NCBI GenBank assembly: GCA_031655335.1
Contig: CP134226.1
Coordinates: forward strand, 372,001-436,000
Length of the DNA: 64,000 bases
From: Thalassospiraceae bacterium LMO-SO8
GTDB taxonomy: Bacteria > Pseudomonadota > Alphaproteobacteria > Rhodospirillales > Casp-alpha2
Reading direction: 5' to 3'
Part shown: positions 35,315 through 44,135 of the stretch, in pieces
Layout of the letters: the number at the start of each line of letters is the position of its first letter
Position numbering within the stretch: the first letter of the stretch is position 1
Notes under the pieces: generated by a model
Databases searched by the model: none
What the model saw: the letters and a program-made list of their open reading frames with translations, nothing else
Told to the model about the DNA's origin: nothing
Made by a program: the position numbers and the translations under genes

Positions 35315-36226
35315 TCAGGTCCGGCTGCCGCCCCGGGCGACGACGACCCCCGCGACGACCACCGCCGCCCCCAGCCATTGCAGGGGCGCGAGGGGCTCGT
35401 TCAGGAAGGCCCAGCCCAGCACGGCGGCGGCCACGACCTCCATGATCAGGCCGACGGCGGCGAAAGCCGTCGGCAGATGGGCCATGGCCAGGGCGACCAA
35501 CCCCTGGCCCGCGACATGACTGACCAAGGCCAGGGCCACCAACATGGCCCAGCCGAACAGGGTACCGGCAACCATGCGGTCCTCCATCACCAGGGCCAGC
35601 GGCAACAACGCCGCCGCCGTGGCCAGGGTCGACCAGAACATCAGGGTGCCGGTGCCGATCCCGGCCCGCTGCCGCAGCCGCCCCACGGTCACCATGTAGC
35701 CCGCCAGGAACAGGCCGGTGATCAGGCCGTAGACGTCACCCAGCAGGCGGTCGGGGCGGAACGCGAAACTGTCGCCCATCAACAGCGCCGCCCCCGCCAC
35801 CGCCAGGGCCGTGCCGCCCAGAAACAAGGGCCGCACCCGTTCACGGAACAGCACGAACAGGATCGCCGTGACATAGACCGGCGACAGGGTCGCCAGCAAG
35901 GTCGCGTTGGCGACCGCCGTGTTCATGATCGCGAGATGCCAGAAGAACAGATCACCCGCGAAGAACAGCCCGGCCAGGGCAAGCAGCCCGTGGTCGCGCC
36001 GCCCCAGGGCGCGCGGCGGCGCCGTGGCCCCCGCGCGGGTTTCCCAGCCCATCGCCAGCCACAACACCGGCAGGGCCAGGAAGGCCCGGTAGAAGGCCGA
36101 GGTGACGGGGCCAAGCTCGTTCAGGCGCACGAACAGGGTCGACGACCCGGCGAACAGGGCGCCCATGACCAGCGCCGCCAGGATCCATCCGGCAGGGGTT
36201 CGCAGGGCTTGCCGGGAATCGGTCAC
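35315..36226 (-). CDS. EamA-family (DMT) transporter
   Basis: A 303-residue membrane protein with ten predicted helices in two EamA repeats; VTSAFYRAFLALPVLWLA in the first and TAFAAVGLIMEVVAAAVLGW in the second. Members export amino acids, cofactors or nucleotide sugars. Nothing in the context fixes the substrate. It is divergent from the N-formylglutamate amidohydrolase operon. Confidence 0.88.
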   Translation of the reverse strand: MTDSRQALRTPAGWILAALVMGALFAGSSTLFVRLNELGPVTSAFYRAFLALPVLWLAMGWETRAGATAPPRALGRRDHGLLALAGLFFAGDLFFWHLAIMNTAVANATLLATLSPVYVTAILFVLFRERVRPLFLGGTALAVAGAALLMGDSFAFRPDRLLGDVYGLITGLFLAGYMVTVGRLRQRAGIGTGTLMFWSTLATAAALLPLALVMEDRMVAGTLFGWAMLVALALVSHVAGQGLVALAMAHLPTAFAAVGLIMEVVAAAVLGWAFLNEPLAPLQWLGAAVVVAGVVVARGGSRT

Positions 36227-36355
36227 GCAGGGTTTTCCTTCGCGGTCGCGGGCGGGATGCCCGCACTATTGCCGCGACGGCACCGTCTGTCCAGGGATGC
36301 CGCAGGGGCCGCACAAGGGACTCCCCCCGCCGGGGCAGAACGTTATATTGGGGGG

Positions 36356-37162
36356 ATGGACGCACCCCAACCCATAGACGCGGGTCAACCCCTGCTGGCC
36401 GCCGACGAAGCCCCCGCCGCGGAACGGATCAATGCGGGTGCCGAGGGCGCCCTGGTCCTGGCCTGCGATCACGCCAGCCGGCGGGTGCCCCGGGCGCTGG
36501 ACGATCTGGGCCTTAATCCGGAACATTTCGACCGCCACATCGCCTATGACATCGGCGCCGAAGGCGTGACCCGCCTGCTGGCCGAGACCCTGGACGCGAC
36601 CGCCGTTCTGGCGGGTTATTCGCGCCTCGTGGTCGATCTCAACCGCCCGCCGGGCCATCCCACCAGCATGCCCGAGGTTTCGGACGAAACCTTGATTCCC
36701 GGCAACCAGGCATTGACCCCGGCCCAGATGACGGCCCGTCTGGACGCCCTGTTCGAGCCCTACCACCAGCTGCTTCGCCGCACGATGACCGACGTCTGGC
36801 TGCATCGCCGGCCGCCGGTGCTGTTTTCCGTGCACAGCTTTTCACCCCGGTTCGGCGGCAGCCCCCGGCCCTGGGACGTGGGCGTGCTGTGGAACCACGA
36901 TCAGCGCCTCGCCAGGCCGTTGATCAAGGCCCTGCACGACCGCGGCCTGGATGTCGGCGACAACCTGCCCTATTCGGGCAAGGACGTTGCCTATACCATC
37001 GACGCCCATGCCGGGGCCTGCGGCCTCGCCAACTGCGTCCTTGAGATCAACCAGGATCAGGTCGCGGACGACGCGGGCGTCCAGCGTTGGGCCGGCATTC
37101 TCACCGACGTCATGACCGAGATCCTCCGCGACGACGGCCTGTTCAAGGTGGAGTACTTCTAA
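36356..37162 (+). CDS. N-formylglutamate amidohydrolase family protein
   Basis: A 268-residue cytoplasmic hydrolase. Family blocks seen: LVLACDHASRRVP near residue 35, YSRLVVDLNRPP, and VLFSVHSFSPRFGG. In histidine degradation this family releases glutamate from N-formylglutamate, but homologues beside YbdK-type ligases probably act on other N-acyl amino acids. The ATG at 36356 follows a GGGGGG run that can serve as ribosome binding site. It forms an operon with the next two genes (one-base gap). Confidence 0.88.
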   Translation: MDAPQPIDAGQPLLAADEAPAAERINAGAEGALVLACDHASRRVPRALDDLGLNPEHFDRHIAYDIGAEGVTRLLAETLDATAVLAGYSRLVVDLNRPPGHPTSMPEVSDETLIPGNQALTPAQMTARLDALFEPYHQLLRRTMTDVWLHRRPPVLFSVHSFSPRFGGSPRPWDVGVLWNHDQRLARPLIKALHDRGLDVGDNLPYSGKDVAYTIDAHAGACGLANCVLEINQDQVADDAGVQRWAGILTDVMTEILRDDGLFKVEYF

Positions 37163-37163
37163 G

Positions 37164-38309
37164 GTGGCGCACGACGCCCCGCCCTTCACCCTGGGGATCG
37201 AGGAGGAATACCTACTCGTCGACACGGAAACGCGAGCGGTCACGGACCACGCCCCCGAAGGCCTGTTCGCGGCCTGCAAAAAACGCCTGAAGGGCCGCGT
37301 CGCCCATGAATTCCTGTCCTCGCAGATCGAGGTCAATACCCGCGTCTGCGCCGATATCGCCCAGGCGCGGGCGGAATTGGCCGAACTGCGCACGACCGTC
37401 GCCGAGGTCGCGGACGATTTCGGCTTGGCGCCGATCGCGGCCTCGACCCATCCGTTCTCGTTATGGGAATCCCAGCATCATACGGACCGCGCGCGCTACA
37501 ACCAAATCGCCCACGACATCCAGGCCCCGGCGCAGCGGCTGATGATCTGCGGCATGCATGTCCATGTCGGCCTGGGCGGCGACGACGAACTGCGCATCGA
37601 CCTTCTGAATCAGATCAGCTATTTCCTGCCGCACTTGCTGGCGCTGTCGACCTCGTCACCGTTCTGGCGGGGGCAGGACACCGGGCTCAAGTCCTACCGG
37701 CTCAGCATCTTCAATGAATTGCCGCGCACTGGCCCGCCCAACCAGTTCCAGTCGTTCAGCGAATATCAGCGGCATGTCCAGGTTTTGGTCGATGCCGGCC
37801 TGATCGAGGACGCGACCAAGCTGTGGTGGGACGTGCGGCCGAGTGCGCGGTTCCCGACCCTGGAAATGCGCGTCACCGACGTCTGCCCCCTGATGGAGGA
37901 CGCGTTGGCCATCGCGGCCCTGTTCACCTGCATCCTGCGCATGCTGTACCGCCTGAAGCTGCGGAACCAGCGCTGGCGCATCTATTCGCCCATGCTGCTG
38001 GAGGAAAACCGCTGGCGCGCCCAGCGTTACGGGCTGGACGAAGGTCTGGTCGATTTCGGCAAGGGCGAAGTCATTCCCTTCGGCTTGCTGCTCGACGAGA
38101 TCACGAGCCTGATCGCCGAGGATGCGGAGGCCCTGGGCTGCACCGCCCAGATCGACCATCTGAGAACCATCCAGACGCGCGGCACCGGCGCCCATCGCCA
38201 GCTTGCCGCCCATGCCGATGCCCTTGCCGCCGGCGCAACCCCCGATGCGGCCCTGGCCGCCGTGGTCGACCGCCTGATCGCCGAAACCATCAGAATGCCG
38301 GAATCCTGA
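37164..38309 (+). CDS. YbdK-type carboxylate-amine ligase
   Basis: A 381-residue ATP-grasp-related ligase of the GCS2/YbdK group. The N-terminus FTLGIEEEYLLVD and MHVHVGLGGDDE are the family signatures for the metal and ATP site. Weak glutamate-cysteine ligase activity is known for E. coli YbdK, but the physiological substrate is uncertain. It uses a GTG start one base after the preceding stop. Together with the amidohydrolase it may form and break a pseudopeptide amide bond. Confidence 0.9.
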   Translation: MAHDAPPFTLGIEEEYLLVDTETRAVTDHAPEGLFAACKKRLKGRVAHEFLSSQIEVNTRVCADIAQARAELAELRTTVAEVADDFGLAPIAASTHPFSLWESQHHTDRARYNQIAHDIQAPAQRLMICGMHVHVGLGGDDELRIDLLNQISYFLPHLLALSTSSPFWRGQDTGLKSYRLSIFNELPRTGPPNQFQSFSEYQRHVQVLVDAGLIEDATKLWWDVRPSARFPTLEMRVTDVCPLMEDALAIAALFTCILRMLYRLKLRNQRWRIYSPMLLEENRWRAQRYGLDEGLVDFGKGEVIPFGLLLDEITSLIAEDAEALGCTAQIDHLRTIQTRGTGAHRQLAAHADALAAGATPDAALAAVVDRLIAETIRMPES

Positions 38310-38312
38310 CCC

Positions 38313-38741
38313 ATGCTGACGCCACGCCCCGTCGAACAATCCTGCGTCATCCCCTACCGGACGACCGAAACCTGGATCGAATTCGCCCTCATCACATCGC
38401 GCAACACGGGGCGCTGGATCGTGCCCAAGGGCACGGTCGAACCGAACATGACCGCCGCCGCATCGGCGGCCAAGGAAGCGCTTGAGGAAGCGGGACTTTT
38501 GGGAAAAACCAGCGAGCAGCCCCTGGGCGAATATTTCTATTCCAAGTTCGGGCGTGTCTACCGGGTCGAAATCTTTCCCTTCTACGTCACCGAACAGCTT
38601 GATACCTGGGACGAGAAGCACTTCCGCAAGCGTGAATGGGTCGGCGCGGAGGCCGCCCTGTCCCGGATTACGGAAACGGCGGTGCAGGACGCCATCCGCC
38701 ATCTGGCGGAAACCCGCATTCTGCCCGGCGATCCGCAGTAA
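38313..38741 (+). CDS. NUDIX hydrolase
   Basis: A 142-residue NUDIX protein similar to the diphosphoinositol-polyphosphate / Ap4A group. The Nudix box is GTVEPNMTAAASAAKEALEE followed by AGL; the expected Glu at its seventh position is Met and the RE pair is KE, so the box is slightly degenerate although the EExG core is kept. It starts three bases after the ligase stop and is operonic with it. Confidence 0.85.
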   Translation: MLTPRPVEQSCVIPYRTTETWIEFALITSRNTGRWIVPKGTVEPNMTAAASAAKEALEEAGLLGKTSEQPLGEYFYSKFGRVYRVEIFPFYVTEQLDTWDEKHFRKREWVGAEAALSRITETAVQDAIRHLAETRILPGDPQ

Positions 38742-38759
38742 CGAGCGGCGGACCGGGCG

Positions 38760-39854
38760 TCAGCCGCCGGCCTGTTGTTTCATTTCTTCGATGGCGGCCT
38801 TGCGGGCCTTTTCCTGCTTTTCGATGCCTTCGCGCAGGGCCTTGATCAGTTCCTTGCCGATCTCACCACCGTCGCCCGCGATCTTTTCGCGCAGCACCGC
38901 CCGCATGGCATCGACATGGGCCTTGACGATTTCCACCTGAGCATCGTCCTCGCGGCAGCCGTCACGGGTCGAATCGAACAGCATCTTGCCGAAGATCGAA
39001 ATCAGCGGATAGCCGAAGGTTCCGCCCTGCCCGCGCAGTTCCAGCGCGACCTGGTTGATTTCCACAAACTGCTGCGTCCGCCGGCCCGGCTCCAGCAGCG
39101 CCTGGGTGCAAAGGTCCGACAGACGGCCCAGGTAGTCCTGCGCCCATTTGGTGAAGTCGAGGGTCGCGCGCTCCAGCTTCTTTTCCGCCTCTTCGATGAG
39201 CGCCGTCGGCATCTCGCCGCGCTCAAGCGGGTTGAGCTTGCCGCCGGCGCATTTCTCCCTCAGATAATTGGTCGGCTTGAACAAAAAGACATCGCTGTCG
39301 GTCTTCGGCTTGGTCATTTTTTCCGCCGAATAGACGACCGTGCAGTCCTCTTCGGTCTTTTCCCGACGGTCGTTCTCGGGCGGTTCTTTCTTGCGCCGGC
39401 GGTCGGGCCCGAAATAGTTCTGGGTCATCACGAACTGACGCGGGAAGTCGATGACCTCCAGAAGTTTCTTGTAGATGGTTTCGCCGGAAAACGGCTTGGC
39501 GAGGAATTCCGTCGCCCCCAAATCGCGGGCCGAGCCCACGTAATCCTGGTCGGCCGCCCCGGACAGCATGATGAAGGGCACCATGCGGTTCGGCGTTTCC
39601 TTGGCCGAGCGGCACCAGCGGCACAGCAACAGCCCGTTGATCGGTGCCATCACCAGGTCGGCGATGATCAGATCCGGACCGGGGTTTTTCGCCTGTTTCA
39701 GCAGCTTCAGGCTTTCGATCGCTTCCTGACCGTTTTTCAGGAGTGTGATGCGCTCGAAACCGAATTGCCGTAGCACATCCTCCAGCGTGCGCCGGACGAA
39801 GGCATTGTCCTCGCACACCATCACGGATACGCGGTCGAATTTATAAACCGCCAT
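38760..39854 (-). CDS. Response regulator with C-terminal HPt-like helical domain
   Basis: A 364-residue protein. The receiver domain (about 1-130) is complete: acidic pair in CEDN, phosphoacceptor Asp66 in IIADLVM, Ser in MLSGAAD and Lys in LAKPFS. A charged linker with RRRKK and NDRREK leads to a helical region in which VALELRGQGGTFGYPLIS resembles the HPt HxLRG motif but has Leu in place of the phosphorylated His. No DNA-binding or enzymatic output domain is seen. The C-terminal tail is Lys/Glu-rich coiled coil. It likely acts by protein contact. Confidence 0.82.
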   Translation of the reverse strand: MAVYKFDRVSVMVCEDNAFVRRTLEDVLRQFGFERITLLKNGQEAIESLKLLKQAKNPGPDLIIADLVMAPINGLLLCRWCRSAKETPNRMVPFIMLSGAADQDYVGSARDLGATEFLAKPFSGETIYKKLLEVIDFPRQFVMTQNYFGPDRRRKKEPPENDRREKTEEDCTVVYSAEKMTKPKTDSDVFLFKPTNYLREKCAGGKLNPLERGEMPTALIEEAEKKLERATLDFTKWAQDYLGRLSDLCTQALLEPGRRTQQFVEINQVALELRGQGGTFGYPLISIFGKMLFDSTRDGCREDDAQVEIVKAHVDAMRAVLREKIAGDGGEIGKELIKALREGIEKQEKARKAAIEEMKQQAGG

Positions 39855-40047
39855 TTTTTGGGCCCCTTACTAGGATGTTGCCCCCAATCATACATGCATA
39901 AAGGCAAATCTGAACATATCTGGCGTTAAAAAAGCGTCATCCCGTTATCCCCGCTTTTCAACCGCTTGCCCGGACAGAGCCGGGTACTTATGGTGCGCGC
40001 ACATCCCATGCCCCCAAATCCCAAAGACAGCCCAAGGACACCCAAGC

Positions 40048-40296
40048 ATGAGCGAAAGCGAAATCGGCGGCGCCGCCAGCGAGCGCCTGAAAGCCCTTAT
40101 CGACCGGATCGAACGTCTGGAAGAGGAAAAGAAAGCCCTCGCGGAAGACATCAAGGAAGTTTATTCCGAAGCCAAGTCCGCCGGGTTCGACGTCAAGGTG
40201 ATGCGTCAGCTCATCCGTCTGCGCAAAATGGATGAAAGCGACCGCAACGAAATGGAAGAAGTCCTGACCATCTACATGCGCGCCGTGGGCATGTAG
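40048..40296 (+). CDS. gapR: GapR (DUF2312) nucleoid-associated protein
   Basis: An 82-residue helical protein with the DUF2312 pattern: IERLEEEKKALAEDIKEVY then AKSAGFDVKVMRQLIRLRK. In Caulobacter GapR binds overtwisted DNA ahead of replication and transcription forks and stimulates topoisomerases. Length and sequence match the alphaproteobacterial family closely. It stands alone, divergent from the response regulator and convergent with the methyltransferase. Confidence 0.95.
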   Translation: MSESEIGGAASERLKALIDRIERLEEEKKALAEDIKEVYSEAKSAGFDVKVMRQLIRLRKMDESDRNEMEEVLTIYMRAVGM

Positions 40297-40308
40297 GAAC
40301 CGGGCACG

Positions 40309-41685
40309 TCAGCCGCCCCGCGTCAGCACCGCCACGCATTCCAGGTGGTGGGAATAGGGGAATTGATCCACGGGCAGGACGGGCCCCGGATCGAACCCGC
40401 CGTCCACCAGCACCCGGACATCCCGCGCGAAGGTCTGCGGATTGCAGGACACCATGACCACGCGGCGCACGCCCGGCGCCAGGACGATCTGTTCGACCTG
40501 GCGCAGCGCCCCCGCCCGCGGCGGGTCCAGGATCACCGTGTCGATATCCTTCAGTTCACCGGGCAGCAGGGGCCGCGCCGCCAGGTCCCGCGTTTCCGTG
40601 GTCACCCGCCCGCCCAGGCCGGATCGGCCCGCCCCGGTGCTGAGGGCGCGCATCAGCGCTGCGTCACCATCGACCGCATGGACCCGGCACATCTTGGCAA
40701 GCACGAAGGTGAAGGTGCCGGCGCCGGCATAAAGCTCGGCGATGCGCGTGGCGCCTTCGGCCCCGGCCAAAATCGCATTGCGCAGGATGTCCTCGCCGGC
40801 CGTCGTCGGCTGCATGAAGCCACCCGGCGGCAGTTCCACCACGGCGGGGCCGAATTCGGCGGCGACCGGCATGATATGGGCGACCGGCTCGACCACCCCC
40901 GCCCCGTCACGCCAGGAAATCCGCGCCGCGTTCGACCGCCGCGCGAAATCCGCCAGGGCCTCACGCGCCGCCAGGTCCGGTTCGCGGTCGCGTTCGACCA
41001 CCAGGTCGAGCGCCCCGCCGTCGGGGCCTTCCGTGCGGGCGACGGCCAGGCGCGCCCGCTCCCCCGCTTGCAGCATCGCCACCGCCAGATCGCGCAACAG
41101 GGGCAACAGAGCGTTGATCTCCGGCAAGAGAAGAGGACAGGCGTCGATATCGACGATTCGGTGGCCACGTCGTTCGGCGAAGCCGAGAATCACCCCCTTG
41201 TCCGTGCGTTCCGCCTGGAACGTGACACGCCGGCGGGCATCCCTGGGCACGGCGGCAAGATCCAGCACGTCAAGCATCAGGCCGCGCCGGGACAGGGCCT
41301 GAATCAGAATACCGCGTTTCCATTCAATGTAATGGGCATCCGTCAGATGCTGCACGGCGCAGCCGCCGCAGATTTCGAAATGGCGGCAGAACGCCGCGCC
41401 CCGAAGCCCCTTGGTGACGAAGGACCGCACGCGGGCTTCGAACCCGTCGCCCCGGGCGGGGCCAATCTCGACGTCGATTTCGTCACCCGGAACGGTGAAG
41501 GGAATGAACAGGCGGCGGCCGTCGTCCGTGTCCGCCACCCCGTCGCCCTGCGCCGCCAGGGCGGTCACGGTCACACGGGCCGGTTCCTTGAACTGGACCG
41601 TGCGGGCATGGCCGCGGCGGCTGCCGGACCGCCCGCCGCCGGCGCGCCCCCGGCGGGTCCGATGGGCGTCAGATTTTCGCGGCAA
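40309..41685 (-). CDS. RlmD/RumA-like RNA (uracil-5-)-methyltransferase
   Basis: A 458-residue SAM-dependent RNA methyltransferase. An Arg-rich basic tail precedes a TRAM-like domain (VTVTALAAQGDGVADTDDGR). The [4Fe-4S] cysteines are in FCRHFEICGGCAVQHL plus DACPLL. The methyltransferase core has ELYAGAGTFTF, ILDPPRAGA and the catalytic SCNPQTFARD. It probably makes 5-methyluridine in 23S rRNA or tRNA. It overlaps the preceding lipoprotein gene by 17 bases, so a later start is possible. Confidence 0.9.
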   Translation of the reverse strand: MPRKSDAHRTRRGRAGGGRSGSRRGHARTVQFKEPARVTVTALAAQGDGVADTDDGRRLFIPFTVPGDEIDVEIGPARGDGFEARVRSFVTKGLRGAAFCRHFEICGGCAVQHLTDAHYIEWKRGILIQALSRRGLMLDVLDLAAVPRDARRRVTFQAERTDKGVILGFAERRGHRIVDIDACPLLLPEINALLPLLRDLAVAMLQAGERARLAVARTEGPDGGALDLVVERDREPDLAAREALADFARRSNAARISWRDGAGVVEPVAHIMPVAAEFGPAVVELPPGGFMQPTTAGEDILRNAILAGAEGATRIAELYAGAGTFTFVLAKMCRVHAVDGDAALMRALSTGAGRSGLGGRVTTETRDLAARPLLPGELKDIDTVILDPPRAGALRQVEQIVLAPGVRRVVMVSCNPQTFARDVRVLVDGGFDPGPVLPVDQFPYSHHLECVAVLTRGG

Positions 41686-42274
41686 CGTCGTTCACGAAGG
41701 CCTTGAAGATGTCGCGGGCGGCCGCGCTGAATCCCTTGACCAGGGCCGTCAGGCCGTCGTCCTTGGGCGTGAATTCGCGGGTATAGGTCTTGGCGACCAG
41801 GACCGTGCCGTCGCTGACCCGGCGCAACACCAGGTTCATTTCAATGACACCCGCGTTCGATCCGCCGATCACCCGTTCCAGTTTCTCGACCCGTCCGGTC
41901 ACCGCGAAATTCGGCCGGGCGCGCATTTCCGGCGTCACCACCGTGCCGGCGATGCCGGCGGCGCGCAGATAGCTGACCAGTTCAGCCTGCAGCAGAACCC
42001 CCGGCGCTTCATTCCAGAAATGATAGTGATAGGCGCGAAGCTGGTGCGGATTGTCGGCATGACGGTAGACGATGGAACGCTGCGTCAATTCACCGGCGGC
42101 AAGCAGACGGTCGACCTCCAGCACGCCGGGCATCAGCAGCTTGCCCTTCGTTTCGGGGGGCGCCACCTCAAGCCGGTAAAAGTGGTTTTCCGGCACCGTG
42201 GCGTTGCCGCCGCAGGCCGCCAGAACGGCCGCCAGCGCCAACGCGGACAATCGTCGAATCATCGCCGTTCTCAT
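41669..42274 (-). CDS. ABC-type transport auxiliary lipoprotein
   Basis: A 201-residue lipoprotein of the ABC_trans_aux (PqiC-like) family. Lipobox LAAC follows a short signal (RLSALALAAVLAAC), and the domain begins NHFYRLEVAPPE. It is the outer-membrane or periplasmic partner of MCE lipid transporters. The ATG overlaps the mlaD stop as ATGA, which signals translational coupling. Confidence 0.88.
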   Translation of the reverse strand: MRTAMIRRLSALALAAVLAACGGNATVPENHFYRLEVAPPETKGKLLMPGVLEVDRLLAAGELTQRSIVYRHADNPHQLRAYHYHFWNEAPGVLLQAELVSYLRAAGIAGTVVTPEMRARPNFAVTGRVEKLERVIGGSNAGVIEMNLVLRRVSDGTVLVAKTYTREFTPKDDGLTALVKGFSAAARDIFKAFVNDVAAKI

Positions 42275-43269
42275 TTCGCCTGCACCTCGTCCGTGACCGG
42301 CTTGCTGTTCAACAACAGGCCGGGGCTTTGTCTGATCTGGCGCGAGAATTCCAACATATTGCGCGACATGCCTTCCAGGTTTTCGTTGATGGCGTCAATG
42401 CGGCGGGCAACGCTTTCGACCACGTAGCGCGCATCCTTGATCGCGCGCCGCAGGTCGCCGTCGTTCTTGCCGACCATGTCGGTGAGGGTCATCATCAACT
42501 TGTCGCCGTTGGCCATGGCGGCGCGGGCGTCCTTGGTCGCGCCGTTCAGGTTGGCGACCGTTTCCTCGACCAGCCTGCGATTTTCGGGGGTCGCCGCGGC
42601 CTTCAATTCGCCGCTGAACGACTTCACGTCGGACGCGATCAGTTCCATGTTGTCGATGACCACGGGAATGCGGCGGCTGACGTCGGCGACCAGCAGAGAC
42701 GCCTCGTTGATCATCTGCTTGAGGTCTCCGGCAAGGGCCTCGCCGTGATTGTCCAACAGCTTGTTGGCGTTGTTCACGGCCCGCTGAACGCTGGCCAGAA
42801 GAGGTTCGATGCTGTTGTCGCTGAGCCCGCCCAGCTTTTCCGCCACGCCGGACACGACCGCGAACAGATCGCCGCCCTCGACCGCCATGACTTCCGCGCC
42901 CGGGGCCAGGGCATCGGGACTGGCGCCGGCGGAAATGCTCAGCGTCACCGCCGCGAGCAAGCCGGGTGCTGCAATCGCCACTTTGCTGTCCTTGGGAATT
43001 TTCCAGCCTTCGTTGATCTCGAAATCGACGCGGAACCGCATGCCGCCCTTGGACGGCTCAGGCGTCACCGTTTCGACCTGGCCGATGGGATAGCCTTCGT
43101 AGACGACCTGGGTGCCGAACTTCACGCCGGTGACGTTGGAATAATAGGCGTGGTAGGCGTCCGTCGCCCCCGTGCGTCCCGTCAGTACCGACAGGGCCAC
43201 GATCAGCCCGGCGATCATGGCCAGAACGAAGGTGCCGACCAGCAGATAGTTTATCTTGTTGCTTCTCAC
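42271..43269 (-). CDS. MlaD-family MCE substrate-binding protein
   Basis: A 332-residue protein with one N-terminal helix (YLLVGTFVLAMIAGLIVALSVL), an MCE domain (about residues 35-120, with GVKFGTQVVYEGYPIGQVE) and a long helical, needle-like C-terminal part. MlaD-type hexamers carry phospholipids between membranes. It follows the MlaF-like ATPase in the operon. Confidence 0.92.
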   Translation of the reverse strand: MRSNKINYLLVGTFVLAMIAGLIVALSVLTGRTGATDAYHAYYSNVTGVKFGTQVVYEGYPIGQVETVTPEPSKGGMRFRVDFEINEGWKIPKDSKVAIAAPGLLAAVTLSISAGASPDALAPGAEVMAVEGGDLFAVVSGVAEKLGGLSDNSIEPLLASVQRAVNNANKLLDNHGEALAGDLKQMINEASLLVADVSRRIPVVIDNMELIASDVKSFSGELKAAATPENRRLVEETVANLNGATKDARAAMANGDKLMMTLTDMVGKNDGDLRRAIKDARYVVESVARRIDAINENLEGMSRNMLEFSRQIRQSPGLLLNSKPVTDEVQAK

Positions 43270-43294
43270 GTCTTCGCTCTCACCGTGTCGGTTT

Positions 43295-44125
43295 TCAAAG
43301 GGGCCGGTAGGCGGGCTGTTCGCCCGTCAGCCGGTTCAGGTAGGCGTCCGCGTCCATGGCGTCGTCCTCGGCCACCCGGTTCAACAGGTTCTGAATGCGT
43401 TGCGACGGGTCGGCCCGCAGTTCGTCCGGCGTGCCGATGAACAGGATTTCGCCGCGGTCCAGAATGGTGATGCGGTCGGCGATCTTGAAAGCGCTTTCCA
43501 GTTCATGGGTGACCACGACCACGGTCATGCCCAGGGCGTCCCGCAGCAGCAAAATCAGATCGTCCAGCGCCGAGGCGACGACCGGATCCAGGCCCGCCGA
43601 CGGCTCGTCGCAGAACAGGATCTTGGGGTCCATGACGATGGCGCGGGCAAAGGCCGCGCGCTTAATCATGCCGCCGGACAGTTCCGACGGCATCAGGTTC
43701 TCGAACCCGCCCAGGCTGACGACCTCCAGCTTCATGCGGGCCATGATCTCCATGGTCTTGCGGTCGAGGCCGGTATGCTCGAACAACGGCAGCATGACGT
43801 TTTCGCCCACGGTCATGGACGAGAACAGGGCCCCGCCCTGGAACGCCACACCCAGCTTCTGGCGCAGTTCGACCAATTCGACCCCCGACAGCTTGTCGAT
43901 GTCCTGGCCCAGGATGCGCATGGTCCCCGAAGTATGATGCTCCAACGCCATCAGGTGGCGCAAAAGTGTGCTTTTCCCGGACCCGGAGCCGCCCATGATG
44001 ACCATGATCTCATCGGCATGCACGTCCATGGAGATGCCCTTGAGGATCATGCGGTCGCCGTAATGGGTGACCAGATCGCGGACCTCGATCACATTGCGGG
44101 GTTGTGCCTGGGCGTTGTCGTTCAT
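43295..44125 (-). CDS. MlaF-type ABC transporter ATPase
   Basis: A 276-residue ABC ATPase. Walker A is GGSGSGKST, the signature LSGGMIKRAAFAR, Walker B ILFCDEPSAGLD and the switch VVVTHE. It belongs to the MlaF family that powers lipid transport at the inner membrane. It lies between the permease and MCE genes. Confidence 0.95.
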   Translation of the reverse strand: MNDNAQAQPRNVIEVRDLVTHYGDRMILKGISMDVHADEIMVIMGGSGSGKSTLLRHLMALEHHTSGTMRILGQDIDKLSGVELVELRQKLGVAFQGGALFSSMTVGENVMLPLFEHTGLDRKTMEIMARMKLEVVSLGGFENLMPSELSGGMIKRAAFARAIVMDPKILFCDEPSAGLDPVVASALDDLILLLRDALGMTVVVVTHELESAFKIADRITILDRGEILFIGTPDELRADPSQRIQNLLNRVAEDDAMDADAYLNRLTGEQPAYRPL

Positions 44126-44135
44126 GCCCTCGTCC

